A stretch of 64,000 nt of DNA, from contig NZ_CP013293.1 of NCBI RefSeq assembly GCF_001456155.1, positions 2,418,001 to 2,482,000 of the forward strand, read 5' to 3'. The notes beneath the pieces were generated by a model. It worked only from the letters and a program-made list of their open reading frames with translations. It had not been told where the DNA came from and did no database searches. The DNA comes from Chryseobacterium sp. IHB B 17019 (lineage in GTDB: Bacteria; Bacteroidota; Bacteroidia; Flavobacteriales; Weeksellaceae). Each line of letters begins with the position of its first letter. The stretch's first letter is position 1. Shown here in pieces: positions 62,531 through 64,000 of this stretch. The translations under genes were made by a program, and so were the position numbers.

Positions 62531-63802
62531 TTATTCCGATCTCAACGCTTCGATCGGCCTTATTTTTACAGCTCTTTGCGCCGGAATCATCCCGATAATT
62601 AATCCTAACACCACCATGACTGCCATTGCACTGAAAACGTTTCCGTAATCCACCGTTGGGTTGTAGAATGGAAATGCATCCTGACCTTCCGTTACCATAT
62701 TTAAAATCATTAAGACAAAGATCCCGAACATAAACCCGAGAAGTCCGGACGAGAGTGTAATCACCACACTTTCCAGCAAAATCTGGTTTCTTACTTCCGA
62801 AGGTTTCGCTCCCAAAGCTCGCCTGATCCCGATTTCCTTGGTTCTTTCTTTTACGGTAATTAAAAGGATATTCGAAATGGCAATTACTCCGGCAAGAATC
62901 GTTAATGTTCCTACGATGATGGTTAAAAGCTGCATTCCAGTTAAAAATCCTGTCAGTTTTTTAAATTCTTTTCCGAGATTGAAGCTTCCAAAAGCGTTGG
63001 TATCTTCGGGTGAAACTTTATTTTTTGATTTTAATTCTAATTTTACGGTTTCTTCTACCGAATTTACATTTGCATTCGGCTTGCTTACAATAGCAAACAT
63101 ATCAATCTGATCTGCTGCATTATACATTTTCGTATAGGTTGAAAGCGGGATAAAAACCGTTTGGTCATTTTCAAAACCTCCGCCTTTTTTTACCCTGAAA
63201 ACTCCGACTACATTGAAGAAAATCCCTTTGATATTGATTGATTTTCCGAGTGGGTTTTCATTCTTTTTAGCTTCAAAAAAGTTTTTATAAATTTCTTCAC
63301 CAATTACAGCTACATTTTTATTTCCTGAAACATCGGCATCATTGATATAACGCCCGAAAATTAATTTTTTCTCTGAAATTTTATTTCCTACAGGGAAATC
63401 TCCGGTTAAAGAATACGTTCCGTTTTTACCGTTTCTGGACATTGATTCACCGGGAGTTCCTGTGAAGCTTCCACGGGCATTTTGAGGGGAAATATAATCG
63501 ATATCAGGAATTTTTCTTTTCAGCATATCCATGTCCGTAAGACGAAGATGCACGTCTCTCCCTTTTGGAAAACCTTCGTAAGGAATTGATGTTTTCTGAG
63601 CCCAAAGGAAGATAGAATTGGTAGCGAATCCTGAAAATAATTTATCAAAACCGTTTTCCATCCCTTTTGCAGCTCCCAGCAAACTTACATACAAAAACAT
63701 ACCCCAACCCACACCAATCATGGTAAGGAAGGTCCGAAGCTTATTATTCCTCAAAGAATAATAAATTTCCTGCCAAGTATCTTTTTTAAATATTATGTTC
63801 AC
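62531..63802 (-). CDS. ABC transporter permease, MacB/FtsX family
   Basis: The 423-residue product has an N-terminal membrane segment (about 20-45), a large MacB-type periplasmic core domain (about 50-280), and three C-terminal membrane segments with the FtsX-type motif 'ILLITVKERTKEIGIRRALGAKPSEV', ending in 'RAVKIRPIEALRSE'. There is no ATPase domain, so a separate ATPase gene is expected, probably beyond the window end. A second permease of the same type lies immediately upstream. Confidence 0.9.
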   Translation of the reverse strand: MNIIFKKDTWQEIYYSLRNNKLRTFLTMIGVGWGMFLYVSLLGAAKGMENGFDKLFSGFATNSIFLWAQKTSIPYEGFPKGRDVHLRLTDMDMLKRKIPDIDYISPQNARGSFTGTPGESMSRNGKNGTYSLTGDFPVGNKISEKKLIFGRYINDADVSGNKNVAVIGEEIYKNFFEAKKNENPLGKSINIKGIFFNVVGVFRVKKGGGFENDQTVFIPLSTYTKMYNAADQIDMFAIVSKPNANVNSVEETVKLELKSKNKVSPEDTNAFGSFNLGKEFKKLTGFLTGMQLLTIIVGTLTILAGVIAISNILLITVKERTKEIGIRRALGAKPSEVRNQILLESVVITLSSGLLGFMFGIFVLMILNMVTEGQDAFPFYNPTVDYGNVFSAMAVMVVLGLIIGMIPAQRAVKIRPIEALRSE

Positions 63803-63891
63803 TTTTTTGAGTTATAAGTTTAAAATTATGAGTTATGAGTTTCTAACCGTAAACTGCTTATTTGCTTATAAGCTATTTTCGCCTCATCAAA

Positions 63892-64000
63892 TTATTCTGT
63901 TCTCAGGGCTTCAATCGGTTTAATTCTTGATGCTCTGTAAGCCGGTACAAATCCTGCAATTAATCCTGAAAAAACCAATGCAATAAAGGCTGCAATTATC
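63892..64000 (-). CDS. ABC transporter permease C-terminus (cut by window end)
   Basis: Only the last 35 codons are visible: a hydrophobic segment 'IIAAFIALVFSGLIAG' and 'FVPAYRASRIKPIEALRTE', the same ending as the MacB/FtsX-type permease next to it. It is therefore a tandem paralogue transcribed in the same direction, likely forming a heterodimeric exporter with it. Confidence 0.8.
   Translation of the reverse strand, partial: IIAAFIALVFSGLIAGFVPAYRASRIKPIEALRTE

Overview
The window reads as chromosomal DNA of a flavobacterium, most likely Chryseobacterium or a close relative in the Weeksellaceae. The evidence is a fused lpxC-fabZ gene, a PorX regulator and a type IX secretion (T9SS) sorting domain, promoters of the Bacteroidetes type (-7 box TANNTTTG), weak ribosome binding sites and AT-rich spacers. 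No rRNA, tRNA, CRISPR array, transposase or phage gene was seen.

Layout. (1) 1-5860, plus strand: lipid A and housekeeping genes (lpxC-fabZ cut by the window edge, lpxA, a small secreted protein, efp, an lpxD-like gene, sucD, an outer-membrane barrel). (2) 5929-18609, mixed strands: an ABC-2 exporter pair, a protein that is little more than a T9SS sorting domain, hemB, a beta-propeller lipoprotein with a thioredoxin-like partner, porX, an MliC-like lipoprotein, xth, an RlpA-like protein, two secreted proteins of unknown role, and rimO. (3) 18701-56103, minus strand: one long surface-polysaccharide (O-antigen or capsule) locus ending in a terminator after rfbC. (4) 56123-64000: recX, glyA, an arsenic operon (arsR, DUF6428, a 41-codon ORF, arsC), a thioredoxin-reductase-like enzyme divergent from a Fur-family regulator, and a MacA/MacB-type efflux system cut by the window end.

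The polysaccharide locus encodes several sugar-nucleotide routes. A WbpM/PglF-type dehydratase with a PglE-type aminotransferase should give UDP-Qui2NAc4N. The same dehydratase with a WbpV-like reductase should give UDP-QuiNAc or UDP-FucNAc for a WbpL-like initiating transferase. FnlA, FnlB and FnlC give UDP-L-FucNAc. WbpA, WlbA, WlbC and WlbB give UDP-GlcNAc3NAcA, which WbpG with HisH/HisF-type partners can convert to an acetamidino sugar and an AsnB-type enzyme may amidate. Two Wzy/WaaL-like proteins, a Wzx flippase, a Wza-like lipoprotein and a Wzc-like kinase complete assembly and export.

The most interesting part lies inside that locus at 35751-43120. It is a compact set of two KAS III enzymes, a dedicated acyl carrier protein, an SDR reductase, a Rieske oxygenase with its own ferredoxin-reductase, a DUF7033/NodB-like deacetylase and an AAC(3)-fold acyltransferase, next to the flippase gene. 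I infer that it builds a short oxygenated acyl chain on the carrier protein and transfers it to an amino sugar, perhaps Qui2NAc4N. A second notable link is an LhgO-type 2-hydroxyglutarate oxidase between wbpA and wlbC, which could recycle the 2-hydroxyglutarate formed by WlbA-type chemistry.
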